The notes beneath the pieces are model-generated. The model had not been told where the DNA came from. It saw only the letters and a list, made by a program, of their open reading frames with translations, and did not search any database. Positions 35,204-45,034 of a stretch of DNA of 50,615 nucleotides are shown in pieces. Origin of the DNA: an uncultured Lachnospiraceae bacterium (lineage in GTDB: Bacteria > Bacillota > Clostridia > Lachnospirales > Lachnospiraceae). Numbering within the stretch: the first letter of the stretch is position 1; each line of letters opens with the position of its first letter. The position numbers were made by a program, and so were the translations under genes. The stretch spans positions 1 to 50,615 of the forward strand of contig CAJUIS010000018.1 in assembly GCA_910586645.1 (NCBI GenBank), in the 5' to 3' direction.

Positions 35204-38200
35204 TTACCGCACCCATTCCCCATTCACAAAGCCATACGTCGCCCCGGCTCCAGGTCCCGGATCCATAGCATAGTCCAGTTCTATACGTACGCCTTTGGCG
35301 TAACGAAGCGGGATCGTCACATCTTTGACTGCAGACGCCTTCAGGTCAATTACTTCCGAAGCCTCCGCCTCCCCGTCCAGGTACACCCTCGCCTTTGTCG
35401 CATACGTTCTGGCGGAATCCGCCATCATGCCAATCCGCACCTTCAGCGCCCTGAATTTCCCATTTGTATGAAATACTGCAAACCCTCTGTCGTTCGTATT
35501 CAGCACGAAGCCGGAATCATGCGTCTCTCCTGCCACGTTTAACGTCTTTTCCTCCTCTTTTGTGCAGGCATCTCCCGCATGCACAAGAAACGGCGGACAA
35601 AGCGTCATAAAATCAGCGTCCCAGTCTGCATTTTCAAACGGATCTTTTTTGTTTACCGTACCCTGCACGCCGCTTTCCGTATACCATACGCCTTCTACAA
35701 ATCCATACTGCGCATGCGCCCAGTTCGATATGCTGCCGCGCTTCATCTGAAATACGGCTGTATCCGCGTAATTTAAGTTGATTTCATATTCCTTCCCGAC
35801 GGCTTTTGGATCCATTGGAATTGTCTGGCTTGGTTCTTCGGCTCCATCAAGAAAGACATTCAATTCCGCTGTCAGTATGCCCGAAGCGTCCAGATGGCCG
35901 ATTCTTACTTTCAGTTTGCTGAACTTCCCGCCCAGGTTCCAGTATGCATAGCTGTTCCCGGTTCCGGCGTCTCCTCCGTCCAGATAAAATCCGACCTCAT
36001 AGTCCACGCCCGAAATCTTCATGGAACCCCTGCCGTCTCCGATATAAGTCTCACCTCCATATCCGCTGTATTTCCACGGCTGGCAGACATCCAGCCAGTT
36101 TTCCTCCCGAAGCGGCGTAAGCGTAATCATCTTTTCTATATCCCCGTTAAAATTAACCGTCTCAATATATGGTTCATGGTCTTTATATGTAACAAGAACT
36201 ACATATTCGTACCTGCCCATGCCATAAATGTCATATGTGCCGTCCCCATTGCTCTTTCCCGTAAAATCCGGTGTATACCCGCTTAAAAATTCCTCTGTAT
36301 ATTCCGTCGCTTTCTGATCCAGCTTCTCTTTTTCATAGATTTTAAAATCTGCGCCTCCCAACGGTTCTTTTTCATTTGTGCCAAGTTTCAGAAACCTGGA
36401 TACCGTTCCCTGCATCGTGTACTTTGGATAATCCAGCTTCACTTCAAAAAGCTTAAACTCCTTTTTATCGGACTTTGCAAAGTTTAAGCCCAGAGCCCCT
36501 CCAATCCCGTCTGCGGCAATTTTAAAATCGTAGCCGACGCGAAGCCCCGTCTCCTGTGTAAGACGGATTCTTCCGGAAGTATTATCTTGCTTTAATCCCT
36601 CGTCTGTCACTCCAAGTTTTATTTCCCATTTTCCCTCAAAATCCACTTCGGTGGAACTGTAAAATTCCATATAGGCGTCCGCCGGAACAATCCCTATAAC
36701 CATAACGCCGACCAGGCCGCCGACGGCCAGTTCAAATCCCGCTTCCGCTTTCCCGTCCAGCGTAACGACAGGGCTTGGTTTTCCATACTCATCCTTGCTT
36801 TTGCGTTTGCGGGAATACGTATCCAGCACATATCCTCCTCCAAGCTCTTTCGTTTCATCCGGTTTTATGACGCCACGATAGTTTACGCCGTTTCTGGAAT
36901 TGTCATACAGATTAAATCCATGTTCCGTATATGTCGCAGAATCAAAACTCAAAGAAACCTGGCCCGACACATTCCCGTTGATATCCAGATAAAGAGCCGC
37001 AATTGCAATCGGGAATTTAATCTTTTTGGCATATCCTCCCAAACCGCTCATTCCAACAATATCAAAATCCAGCCTTGGCTTTAAATGAATCCCGACGACA
37101 GCAAGAAGCAGTTTGTCCTTCATATCAATGCCGCTTACTTTTACCCCAAGCGCCTCGCATTTGTTTTCAAATTCACCGTTCGCCTGTTTCACAACATCCG
37201 GAAATGAAAAAATATTATTCTTAGCGGCCGCTGAAATCTTTAAGTTTACATTTGTCTCATAGCTTTCGTCAAAGCGGATCTGCTGCGGAAAGAGCTTGTT
37301 CCATTCCAGCTTCGCATCCACTTTTAAATCATTCATTCCTATGGAACCCTGCATATTGATCCTGTCATAGGTCGTGCTTTTGTTTCTGTCTTTATCATAA
37401 AGTATGATATTTTTAAAATCCATTCCAACAGAAAGAGCCCCTCCTGACAGGCTTACTTTCGGCGCCATCGTCACGGAAAATCCTTCCGGGAAAACGCTCC
37501 TGTCATAATAATCATCCGCCGCGGCCGCACGGCCCGCACTCCTGCCCGCTCCTGCCTCCGCCAGAGTAATTGCAAACGCTACAGCGTCTTCCTCTGCAAA
37601 TTCTGACATCTCAATGCAGCCGTCTTCACAAAATACGTCCGCAAAGTCCGCCGCCCGAAACGTCACCGCCGTCCTTTCCCCCGCCGTCTCATACTTTACG
37701 ATAACTCCTGTAAATCCGGTCGGAATCTTCTCTTCTTCCGCCGCAAATACAACGTCGCCGCTTTTGATCCTTCCGTTTTTCAGATCTTTCACAAACTGCG
37801 TATCGGAATCTAACGTAATATCGACATAAGTGCGCGTCAGCGTATTTCCATTTACCGTTTCTTCCTTTTCCTGATAACTGATATCTTCCATACAGTTTAC
37901 AAATTCCGCCGTCTCCTCTTCGGTCAGGCCAACCATCTGATCGCTTACCCTGACGCTTTTGGAATAACGCACAATTGTCAGATCTCTTCTGGCGATTGTC
38001 CCGTCTGTGCCTTCCGCCCATATCGTCAGCGTATTCGTCCCGGCTCCCGGCGCAGCCGTCAGTTCAAATTTTGCAGATGCGGCCAGTTCCCCTTTTACGG
38101 ACAGCGCTCCAAGGCTGTCCTTTAATTCATAGAAAAGCCTCTCAAGCTGTGTCTTCTCACAATTTACTTCTCCAAAAACAGTCACCGTCTCTTCATAACT

Positions 38201-38536
38201 TTCCAAAGACTGATATGACGTTTCCTCTCCTTCCGGCGTCAAAGTCTCTATCTCCTGGTTCGTAAACATGATATTGATTTTTGCGCCCGGATTTGGCGTT
38301 TTTTCTTTTTGCGCTGTTACTGTACAGGAATATGTCTTTTTATTGCAAAGCGCAGAAATTACGGCCGTTCCTTCTGCCTTTGCCCTTACCAGACCGTCGC
38401 TCCCCACAAAAACGGCTCCCGGATTTGAAGACGACCAGACAGGAGTTCCAAGAGGGTTGGACAAAACCAGACGGAAGGTCTGCCCTAAAGGCAGGCTCAG
38501 CGACGTCTGATTCAACGCTCTCTTTGCAACTGTCAC
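35204..38536 (-). pseudogene. C-terminal part of a broken secreted Ig-like/NPCBM protein
   Basis: About 1110 residues readable from a GTG at 38534-38536, but the true reading frame extends upstream to a TGA at 38651-38653 and joins the fragment at 38656-39060. It lacks its own signal peptide and ribosome binding site. It opens inside a BIG2 domain, followed by a second Ig-like domain (SSSNPGAVFVGSDGLVRAKA), a long region without recognised motif (about 120-850), a SpaA/Cna-like stretch (PLGGADFKIYEKE), and two tandem NPCBM-like domains at the C-terminus, each with KVRIG and a GFVxGxW end. The intact protein would be about 1270 residues and secreted; likely a carbohydrate-binding surface protein. 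Coding quality is still good, so decay is recent or phase-variable. Confidence 0.75.
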
Positions 38537-38655
38537 TTTACAGGTATATGTCTTTTTCCCCGCCTTCGCTTTAATAAGCGCCGTCCCTTTTGCTTTTGCC
38601 GTTACCTTTCCTTTTTTTGAAACGGAAGCGATTTTCTTGTTGCTGGTGGATCATT

Positions 38656-39060
38656 TCAGCTTCCCCTTTGCCCCCCCCCCTTTACTTTCAGCGTCAGGCT
38701 CTCCTGAGGTTCAAGCCCCGCAGACTGATAATTCATCGCGGGTTTCGGCGTCACCTTTACTGTGCAGGTCAGCTTCTTTTTCCCGATTTTTGCAGTAATC
38801 TTCGCCTTTCCCTCTTTTTTTGCCCTGACAGCGCCTTTTGAAACAGAAGCGACTTTTTTATTGCTGCTTGACCATTTGACAGTCCCTTTTGCATTTTTCA
38901 CTTTAAGCGTCATCTTTTCACCGACGCTTAAAGTGATTTTCTTCCTGTTCAGCTTTGGCGCCGCCGCCGCATCCGCAAAACCGGACGGCGGCAGGCCAAG
39001 CATCAGACAACAAACCAAACATACTGCAAAGAGCCTTCTCCCATAAAGCTTTTTTCTCAT
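38656..39060 (-). pseudogene. N-terminal fragment of the broken Ig-like protein
   Basis: Starts MRKKLYGRRLFAVCLVCCLM with a clear signal peptide (cleavage near FADAAAA), GGAGG 5-8 nt before the ATG. A first BIG2 domain (KWSSSNKKVASVSKGAV) is complete; a second begins (ESLTLKVKG) and is cut by a frameshift at the 10-G run, ending in the spurious GGGQRGS and stop at 38656. It starts 29 nt after the stop of the upstream secreted-protein gene, suggesting one operon. Confidence 0.8.
38671..38680. repeat. 10-bp poly-C/G tract at the gene break
   Basis: Ten consecutive C on the plus strand (G on the coding strand). By comparison with the first BIG2 repeat, about 5 G (or 8 or 11) would keep the frame KVKGAKGKLK. 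Even then, the codon where Trp is expected is TGA (38651-38653), so there are two lesions. Confidence 0.85.
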
Positions 39061-39089
39061 AAGCCCCTCCCCCGGCCTGTTTTGCGCCA

Positions 39090-39809
39090 TCAATAATATG
39101 CCGTAAACTTTCCCTTTACCGTTAAGAACTTCTTTTCTTTGACAGGCTTAATATTTACGATTTCATAGGTATAAACTTCTCCGATTTTTAAGGCGCCGTT
39201 TAAATGAACTTCACATTCGTCGTCGTCCCATTCCACGCGGGAAGCTTTGGAAGAATATTGTTTTCCTGCGGCGTCCTTTACGATTACGTAGCTTTTCCGC
39301 TTGTGACGTATGTCTCTGCTGAATTCAAAACTCACTTTCCATTCTGTTCTGCCGTATTCAAAATCTTCGTCGTATTCCACTTTTTTTACGGCAACGCCCT
39401 TTTTCTGTTCCGGAATCTTTACAGAAAGCGTAAGCGTCTGAAATTCCCCTCTTCCTCTGACTCTGATTCCATCAATCTTAATTTTATAAGTGCGTCCGAA
39501 CTTTAAGTTCTCAATGTAAATTTCACAGTCGTCATCATCCGTATCCACAAGATATCCGTCGTAAGATTTCCCTTTGTTGTCTTTTACGGAAATTACGTCC
39601 GCTTCATAATCCCAGAGGACTTTCATGCCAAACTTAACCTCCAGCTCCTCTCCGTCATAAGTGACTTTCTTTACCCGTATTTTCCTTCCCTGCCCGGAGG
39701 TTTTCGCCGAAAACCTGCATTTTGGCGCCGCCAGGGCCTGCTCCGGAAAAATCCCCGCCAGCATACAGAGAACCATTACTGCAAGACATATTTTTCTTAT
39801 GTTCTTCAT
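39090..39809 (-). CDS. Secreted protein with two tandem beta domains, function unknown
   Basis: A 239-residue protein with a signal peptide (MKNIRKICLAVMVLCMLAGI, cleavage near QALAAP). The mature part is two similar domains of roughly 85-95 residues, starting VKKVTYDGEELEVKF and VKKVEYDEDFEYGRTEW. Each has a matching acidic motif (TDDDDCEIYIENL and WDDDECEVHLNGA) and an ending such as GRTYKIKIDGI or GEVYTYEIVNI. The acidic clusters could bind calcium; this is inference. I do not recognise a named family. AAGGGG is 9 nt before the ATG. It is directly upstream of the broken Ig-like gene. Confidence 0.7.
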   Translation of the reverse strand: MKNIRKICLAVMVLCMLAGIFPEQALAAPKCRFSAKTSGQGRKIRVKKVTYDGEELEVKFGMKVLWDYEADVISVKDNKGKSYDGYLVDTDDDDCEIYIENLKFGRTYKIKIDGIRVRGRGEFQTLTLSVKIPEQKKGVAVKKVEYDEDFEYGRTEWKVSFEFSRDIRHKRKSYVIVKDAAGKQYSSKASRVEWDDDECEVHLNGALKIGEVYTYEIVNIKPVKEKKFLTVKGKFTAYY

Positions 39810-39896
39810 CTTAGATTTCCCCTTTCTTATTTTGGTATTATCATTATACAGCCTGCCGCTCCCAAAGTCAAAAAGATCCGTCGTTCCACAAACAAA

Positions 39897-39950
39897 AAAC
39901 TGCGTCAAACCGGACGCAGGCAGTATGCCCGCTCCAGTCTGACGCAGTTT
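39897..39950 (-). terminator. Intrinsic terminator of the ferredoxin gene
   Basis: Perfect 11-bp arms AAACTGCGTCA and TGACGCAGTTT with a long loop containing a second possible stem, followed on the minus strand by TTTTTTGTTTG. It lies 40 nt after the ferredoxin stop codon. Confidence 0.75.
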
Positions 39951-39990
39951 AAACCTGATATTCTTCTCTTCTTAATCCGAGGCTTCTTCC

Positions 39991-40176
39991 TCATTCCCTA
40001 TGAATTGCATTCACAGGGCACCCTTCTATGCAGGCTTCAACCGATTCTTTATTTTCATCTGTCATATCCGCCACGCTTACGGCTTTTCCGTCGTCGTCAA
40101 TTTCAAAAACATCCGGTTCTGTTGAAGCGCAGAGGCCGCAGCCAATACAGGTGTCTTTATCCACAACTGCTCGCAT
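39991..40176 (-). CDS. Single-cluster [4Fe-4S] ferredoxin
   Basis: A 61-residue acidic electron carrier. Cluster ligands are Cys10, Cys13 and Cys16 in DTCIGCGLC and the Cys of the terminal GCPVNAI; an additional Cys in EACIEGC is common in this class and may form a disulfide or be unused. AGGAGG is 7 nt before the ATG. It appears to be a single-gene unit with its own terminator; the redox partner is not visible in the window. Confidence 0.93.
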   Translation of the reverse strand: MRAVVDKDTCIGCGLCASTEPDVFEIDDDGKAVSVADMTDENKESVEACIEGCPVNAIHRE

Positions 40177-40241
40177 AAAATTTCCTCCTTTTCTGGTATT
40201 CCTTCACAGTTTTCCCGAAAAAAGGAAATCTATACCGCAGG

Positions 40242-41525
40242 CTATGCTTTTTTCATCGCCTGAAAAAGAGTTTTTGGACTTATTTTTGTCCCGTACAGCA
40301 GCACTCCCACACGGTAAATTTTAGCTGAAATTACGCCGATTGCCACAACGCCTGCAATCAGGACGACAACTGACAGCAGGATTTCATAAAATGGAACCGT
40401 GCTCATTGCAATCCTTGTAAACATCGCCATAGGGGACGTAAACGGCACATAGGAGCAAACCCGCATCACAAAACTGTCCACATCGCCGCTCTGCATGGAA
40501 AACATGACAACAAGGAACGCCGCCACAAACATCAGAACCAGCGGCATGGAAGACGTGTTGATATCCTCCACCTTTGACGCCAGAGATCCGACCGCTCCAA
40601 ACATAAACGCATAGATAAAAAATCCGAGTACAAAGAAAACCAGCATATAGACAAATAAATCCATCGGCATATCAAATATGGAAGCCACAATCGGGTTGTC
40701 TCCCCAGTAGCTTTTATTCAGGTTATAGAATAAAATTGCGGAGCCAAATACAAGGACAATCTGAATCAGTCCGGCCAGACAGGAAGCCACGACCTTCCCA
40801 AACATCATACTGGTCGGCTTTGCGCTCGTCACCAGAAGTTCCATTGCCCTTGAGCTTTTCTCAGTCGCAACCCCTGTTGCCACCATCTGCCCGTAAAGCA
40901 GGATTACCATATAGAGCGAAAAAATCATAATGTACGTATAGAAGAAATTCTGCATCTGGTTCTTGCCAAGGCTTTCCGTCTCGTGGACAATCCCCACCGA
41001 AAGCGCCGCCTGCGCATCTTCGACCGGAATCCCGCTTGCCGCCAGCGCATTGATGCCATACATTTTTTCCAGAACCTCATCGACAACCGCCGTATTGCTG
41101 TCATACAGTGAAAGGTTGTTCACATAGTACGTGTAGGAAGTCGGACTGTCCATCACAAAAGCGTACGCCGCCGCTTCAGACGTCACTTTTTCTTTAATGG
41201 TATCCACGTCATCTTCCGTCAGACAGACTTCATACTCCGGAAATGCCGCGTTCATCGCCTGCCGGAGCAGCTCTTTATTTTCAATTTCTCCCGCGGAAAG
41301 CAGGATTATTTCCGAATCCGCGCTTCCTCCTCCCGACGCGCCGCCCTGCGATCCTTCCGCCGACACGCCGCTCTGCGGCCCTTCCTTTTCTTCCGATGCC
41401 GTAAACCTCGGAAAAAACATGATCACCGCAATGACCGCCACCAGAAAAACCGTGATTCCCATAAACAACTTATTTTTAAAATAATTTTGTAATTCAAAAT
41501 TTAAAATTGTCCCAAACTGTTTCAT
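40242..41525 (-). CDS. ABC-2 type permease (NatB-like)
   Basis: A 427-residue membrane subunit of an ABC exporter. One membrane segment at the N-terminus (LFMGITVFLVAVIAVIMFF) is followed by a large extracytoplasmic domain with a Gly/Ser-rich start (about 45-190), then five or so further segments (for example IMIFSLYMVILLYGQMVA, LAGLIQIVLVFGSAILF, LVFFVLGFFIYAFMFGAV). TEKSSRAMELLVTSAKPTSM is the conserved cytoplasmic loop of NatB-type permeases. Its ATGA overlaps the ATPase stop by 4 nt. Substrate unknown; NatAB in Bacillus exports sodium, others export peptides or drugs. Confidence 0.88.
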   Translation of the reverse strand: MKQFGTILNFELQNYFKNKLFMGITVFLVAVIAVIMFFPRFTASEEKEGPQSGVSAEGSQGGASGGGSADSEIILLSAGEIENKELLRQAMNAAFPEYEVCLTEDDVDTIKEKVTSEAAAYAFVMDSPTSYTYYVNNLSLYDSNTAVVDEVLEKMYGINALAASGIPVEDAQAALSVGIVHETESLGKNQMQNFFYTYIMIFSLYMVILLYGQMVATGVATEKSSRAMELLVTSAKPTSMMFGKVVASCLAGLIQIVLVFGSAILFYNLNKSYWGDNPIVASIFDMPMDLFVYMLVFFVLGFFIYAFMFGAVGSLASKVEDINTSSMPLVLMFVAAFLVVMFSMQSGDVDSFVMRVCSYVPFTSPMAMFTRIAMSTVPFYEILLSVVVLIAGVVAIGVISAKIYRVGVLLYGTKISPKTLFQAMKKA

Positions 41526-42427
41526 GCTTTCTCTCCTTCACTATGGTCTTTCGCGTATTCCACAAAGATATCGTTCAATGACGGCTCAAACACTTTAATC
41601 TCATCAATGTCAAACTCTTTCGTCAGCCGTTCCATCATCCCGCGTTTTTTGTCTTCCGCTTCCAGTTGGATCAAAAGCTCTCCGTTTTCTTTTTTCCGGC
41701 AGCAGGAGCCAAGACCTGCAGCAATCTTTTCCGACTCTTCCGAGCGGACGACCAGTTTATCCCGCACATAATTGCGCTTAATCTCATGGATGTCGCCGCA
41801 AATCGCTATCGCACCGCCGTTCAGTATCGCAATGCTGTCGCAGAATTCCTCTATATAATTCATTTGATGACTGGAAAAAAGAACGATTTTCCCTTTTGAA
41901 ATCTCTTCCTTGACCACATCTTTTAACAGCATGGCGTTTACCGGATCCAGTCCGGAAAACGGCTCATCCAGAATAACGATATCCGGATCATGGGCAATTG
42001 CCGTGACAAGCTGTATCTTCTGCTGGTTTCCTTTAGACAGCGTATTTAACTTTTTATTACGGTATTCCATCATACCCAGACGTTCCAACCAGTAATCAAT
42101 GGCCTTTTCCGCCTCCTGGCGCTTCATCCCGTGCAGCCTTGCAAAATAGATAAGCTGGTCAATGATTTTCTTCTTTGGATAAAGCCCTCTTTCCTCCGGA
42201 AGATAACCAATTTTCACCTTTGCATAATTAATGGGCGCGCCGTCAATCAAAACCCTGCCGCCGTCTGAGCCAAACACGTCCATCAGTATGCGGATCGTCG
42301 TCGTTTTACCCGCTCCGTTCCGGCCAAGCAGTCCAAACGCCCTGCCGCTTTCCGCAGAAAAAGAAATCCCCTTAAGCACTTCTTTTTCTCCAAAACTTTT
42401 TTGTATACCGCTCAATTCCAGTTTCAT
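41522..42427 (-). CDS. ABC transporter ATP-binding protein (NatA-like)
   Basis: A 301-residue ATPase partner of the permease. Walker A GRNGAGKTT (35-43), signature LSKGNQQ (130-136), Walker B DIVILDEPFSGLDP (149-162), and the switch His in FSSHQM. The C-terminal 80 residues (EVFEPSLNDIFVEY-type ending, here KVFEPSLNDIFVEYA) are typical of NatA/CcmA exporters. GGGAGG lies 5-6 nt before the ATG. Transcribed from the promoter at 42472-42500. Confidence 0.93.
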   Translation of the reverse strand: MKLELSGIQKSFGEKEVLKGISFSAESGRAFGLLGRNGAGKTTTIRILMDVFGSDGGRVLIDGAPINYAKVKIGYLPEERGLYPKKKIIDQLIYFARLHGMKRQEAEKAIDYWLERLGMMEYRNKKLNTLSKGNQQKIQLVTAIAHDPDIVILDEPFSGLDPVNAMLLKDVVKEEISKGKIVLFSSHQMNYIEEFCDSIAILNGGAIAICGDIHEIKRNYVRDKLVVRSEESEKIAAGLGSCCRKKENGELLIQLEAEDKKRGMMERLTKEFDIDEIKVFEPSLNDIFVEYAKDHSEGEKA

Positions 42428-42471
42428 AGTTTCCTCCCTTCCGGCAAATCACCTTCATTTACCGTTTAGAA

Positions 42472-42500
42472 AGTATACCATACAAAAATTCGCCCCGCAA
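42472..42500 (-). promoter_or_regulatory. Promoter of the ABC exporter operon
   Basis: Minus strand TTGCGG (42495-42500), 17 bp, TATACT (42472-42477), with TGG just before the -10 box. It lies 45 nt upstream of the ATPase ATG and downstream of the feo operon. Confidence 0.65.
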
Positions 42501-42603
42501 TACGTGAAATCTTAATGAATTTTTAAGAATAAATTAAAATTGCCGCCCTAAAAACGCTGTAAAATCAATATTACTGCGGTTTCTTTGTCACACTTTTTAT
42601 TCT

Positions 42604-42735
42604 TTAACGGCGCCCCCTGCAGCATCCGCAGTCGCCGCAGCAGGAATGCTTTCCGTTTTTTCTGTCTTTATAAATGCTGCGGACGGCAAACGCCGCACCG
42701 CATGCTACCAAAATCCCAACAATTACTGTTCCCAT
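42604..42735 (-). CDS. FeoB-associated Cys-rich membrane protein (43 residues)
   Basis: A tiny protein directly after feoB. It starts MGTVIVGILVACGAAFAVRS (one membrane segment), then a basic stretch YKDRKNGK and a Cys-rich tail with five cysteines in SCCGDCGCCRGRR. This is the architecture of the FeoB-associated Cys-rich family (PF12669), sometimes compared with FeoC. GGAGG lies 6 nt before the ATG at 42733-42735; the gap to feoB is 22 nt. Likely helps FeoB in ferrous iron handling. Confidence 0.85.
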   Translation of the reverse strand: MGTVIVGILVACGAAFAVRSIYKDRKNGKHSCCGDCGCCRGRR

Positions 42736-42757
42736 CGGACACCTCCAAAACCAGTTT

Positions 42758-44941
42758 TTATTTTGCCTTTACGCCTGCATTCAGATTGACGCCAGGCGTT
42801 CTGTTCTTCCGATACGGCCGGAACAAAAGATACAGGAACGCTGCAGTCAGAAACACTGCCGCCACAGTTTGGGCTCCAAACGTTTTCACTGTGCAAAACG
42901 TACCAATCTGATAGACGCAGAACGATACGGCGTATGCCAGAACAGTCTGATACCCAATGGCGAACCAAAACCATTTTTTATTGTCCATCTCCCGCTTAAT
43001 CGCCCCCATTGCAGCAAAGCACGGAGCGCACAAAAGATTAAACGTCAGAAAGGAATACGCCGCCGCCGCAGTCATAGACCCTGCAAGCGCCTCCCAGATT
43101 TCCACACCGTTTTCCGACACATCTGCGCAGCCAAACAGAACGCCAAATGTCGTAACCACATTTTCCTTTGCAATCAGCCCTGTCACTGCAGCGACCGTCA
43201 TTTCCCATTCTCCCCAGCCAAGCGGAGAAAAAACCGGGGCTGCAATGCCGCCAATAACCGCAAGGACGCTGCTGCCCGCCTGATCTTCTCCCAGCATAAC
43301 AAAGGAGCCGTCCACCCAGCCGAATCCCTGCAAAAACCACAGTACAATCGCCGACAGAAGAATCAACGTTCCCGCCTTTTTTATAAAGGAATAACCGCGC
43401 TCCCACATACTCCTCAGGATATTTCCGGCAGACGGCATATGATATGCCGGAAGTTCCATAACAAACGGAGCCGGGTCCCCTGCAAACATTTTCGTCTTTT
43501 TCAAAATAATGCCGGAACAGATCACAGCCGCAATGCCCACGAAAAAAGCCCCAAACGACACCCATCCGGAATTTCCGAAAAACGCTCCCGCAATCAGAGC
43601 GATAACCGGAAGTTTTGCTCCGCAGGGAATAAATGTCGTTGTGATAACCGTCATTCTCCTGTCTCTGTCGTTTTCAATTGTCCGCGACGCCATCACCCCC
43701 GGCACACTGCATCCGGTTCCAATTAACATAGGAATAAAAGATTTTCCGGAAAGGCCGAATTTGCGGAATATACGATCCATAATGAATGCAACTCTTACCA
43801 TATATCCGCACGCCTCCAAAAATGCAAGGAACAAAAACAGCACAAACATCTGCGGCACAAAACCAAGTACAGCGCCGACACCCCCTATCACCCCGTCCAT
43901 AATCAGCCCCTTCAGCCAGTCCGCACATCCGGCCGCGTTCAAAACGCTTTCCGCAAGAACCGGGATTCCGGGTATTTCAAGGCCAAACAGACTCCATCCT
44001 TCACCGAACACCCCTTCGTTCGCCCAGTCTGTCGCCCAGTCTCCGACTGTTTTTACTGATACATAATATACCAAAAACATGACCGCCGCAAAAACCGGAA
44101 GGGCAAGAATCCGGTTTGTTACAATTCTGTCAATCTTATCTGAAACTGTCAGGCTCTTCTTCCTGTTTTTCATACAGCATTCTCCGATTACAGAAGAGAT
44201 ATATTCATACCGTTCGTTCGTGATAACGCTTTCCGTATCGTCGTCAAATAAATTTTCCAAATCTGCAATTTCCGCTGAAACGTCCGGCGCCTGGTTCATC
44301 TGTCCCGCAATTTTCCCATCTTTTTCTAAAAGCTTAATCGCAAAAAACCTCTTTTTCTCCTTTGGCACATCAAACCCCAGTTTGTCTTCCACAGACGAAA
44401 TGACACGTTCCGTTTCCTTATTAAATCTGTGTGCCGGAACAAAAACTTCCTTTCTCTTTGCAAGCGCGGCCGCCTCGTAAGCCGCCTTTTCAATTCCCGT
44501 ACCTTTCAGGGCGGAAATGCCCACAACTTTGCATCCAAGTTTTTCCCCAAGTTTATCGACAGAAATCCTGTCTCCGTTTTTTTCCACAAGATCCATCCTG
44601 TTGACCGCCATTACAACCGGAATTCCCAACTCTAAAATCTGTGTTGACAAATACAGATTTCTCTCCATATTCATGCCGTCCACAATGTTGATTATAACAT
44701 CCGGCTCCTCAAACAGCAGATAATTCCTTGCAACTGTTTCTTCAGGCGTATAAGGGGACAGCGAATAGATTCCTGGTAAATCCGTAATTGTTACATCCTT
44801 CCGCCCCTTCAGTTTTCCCTCTTTCTTCTCTACCGTTACACCCGGCCAGTTCCCCGTAAACTGATTGGAACCCGTAAGCGCATTGAATAATGTTGTTTTT
44901 CCGCTGTTTGGATTCCCGGCCAGCGCTATTTTAACAGACAT
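42758..44941 (-). CDS. feoB: Ferrous iron transporter FeoB
   Basis: FeoB is a G-protein-coupled membrane transporter for Fe(II). The 727-residue protein has a cytosolic GTPase domain: G1 GNPNSGKT (9-16), switch FTGNWPGVTVEKKEG, G3 DLPG (54-57), G4 NRMD (114-117), G5 SALKGTG. A helical GDI-like region follows, then the membrane half with Gate motifs, for example MLIGTGCSVPGVMASRTI and ITTTFIPCGAKLPV, both with the conserved Cys. GGGAGGAG lies 5 nt before the ATG. It is preceded by two feoA genes and a dyad operator at 45004-45017. Confidence 0.97.
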   Translation of the reverse strand: MSVKIALAGNPNSGKTTLFNALTGSNQFTGNWPGVTVEKKEGKLKGRKDVTITDLPGIYSLSPYTPEETVARNYLLFEEPDVIINIVDGMNMERNLYLSTQILELGIPVVMAVNRMDLVEKNGDRISVDKLGEKLGCKVVGISALKGTGIEKAAYEAAALAKRKEVFVPAHRFNKETERVISSVEDKLGFDVPKEKKRFFAIKLLEKDGKIAGQMNQAPDVSAEIADLENLFDDDTESVITNERYEYISSVIGECCMKNRKKSLTVSDKIDRIVTNRILALPVFAAVMFLVYYVSVKTVGDWATDWANEGVFGEGWSLFGLEIPGIPVLAESVLNAAGCADWLKGLIMDGVIGGVGAVLGFVPQMFVLFLFLAFLEACGYMVRVAFIMDRIFRKFGLSGKSFIPMLIGTGCSVPGVMASRTIENDRDRRMTVITTTFIPCGAKLPVIALIAGAFFGNSGWVSFGAFFVGIAAVICSGIILKKTKMFAGDPAPFVMELPAYHMPSAGNILRSMWERGYSFIKKAGTLILLSAIVLWFLQGFGWVDGSFVMLGEDQAGSSVLAVIGGIAAPVFSPLGWGEWEMTVAAVTGLIAKENVVTTFGVLFGCADVSENGVEIWEALAGSMTAAAAYSFLTFNLLCAPCFAAMGAIKREMDNKKWFWFAIGYQTVLAYAVSFCVYQIGTFCTVKTFGAQTVAAVFLTAAFLYLLFRPYRKNRTPGVNLNAGVKAK

Positions 44942-45003
44942 TTTTTCTCCTCCCTTTCAGACTTTATTTTTGTTCCTCTTTTGTATGCTTTAACTATCTA
45001 TTA

Positions 45004-45017
45004 TTAGTTGAAACTAA
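45004..45017. promoter_or_regulatory. Dyad TTAGTT-GA-AACTAA before feoB, possible metalloregulator site
   Basis: A perfect 14-bp inverted repeat in the 93-bp gap between the second feoA and feoB. It resembles DtxR/IdeR-type half sites (TTAG...CTAA) and shares them with the dyad in the operon promoter. A weak TTGCCC/TAATAA promoter overlaps it. Confidence 0.45.
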
Positions 45018-45034
45018 CTCCCGGGCAAAAAAAA

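Noticed and set aside
38651..38653. TGA read as Trp (alternative code) to rescue the broken gene
   Set aside because: Other genes here stop at TGA (for example the DegV gene at 13959-13961), and a frameshift is needed as well.
42501..42603. A strong terminator between the feo operon and the ABC exporter
   Set aside because: Only imperfect short stems were found, none followed by a clear T run.
42674..43726. Long plus-strand open frame opposite feoB
   Set aside because: Its product is basic, His/Cys/Arg-rich and low in hydrophobic pattern, a typical shadow of the well-supported feoB frame.
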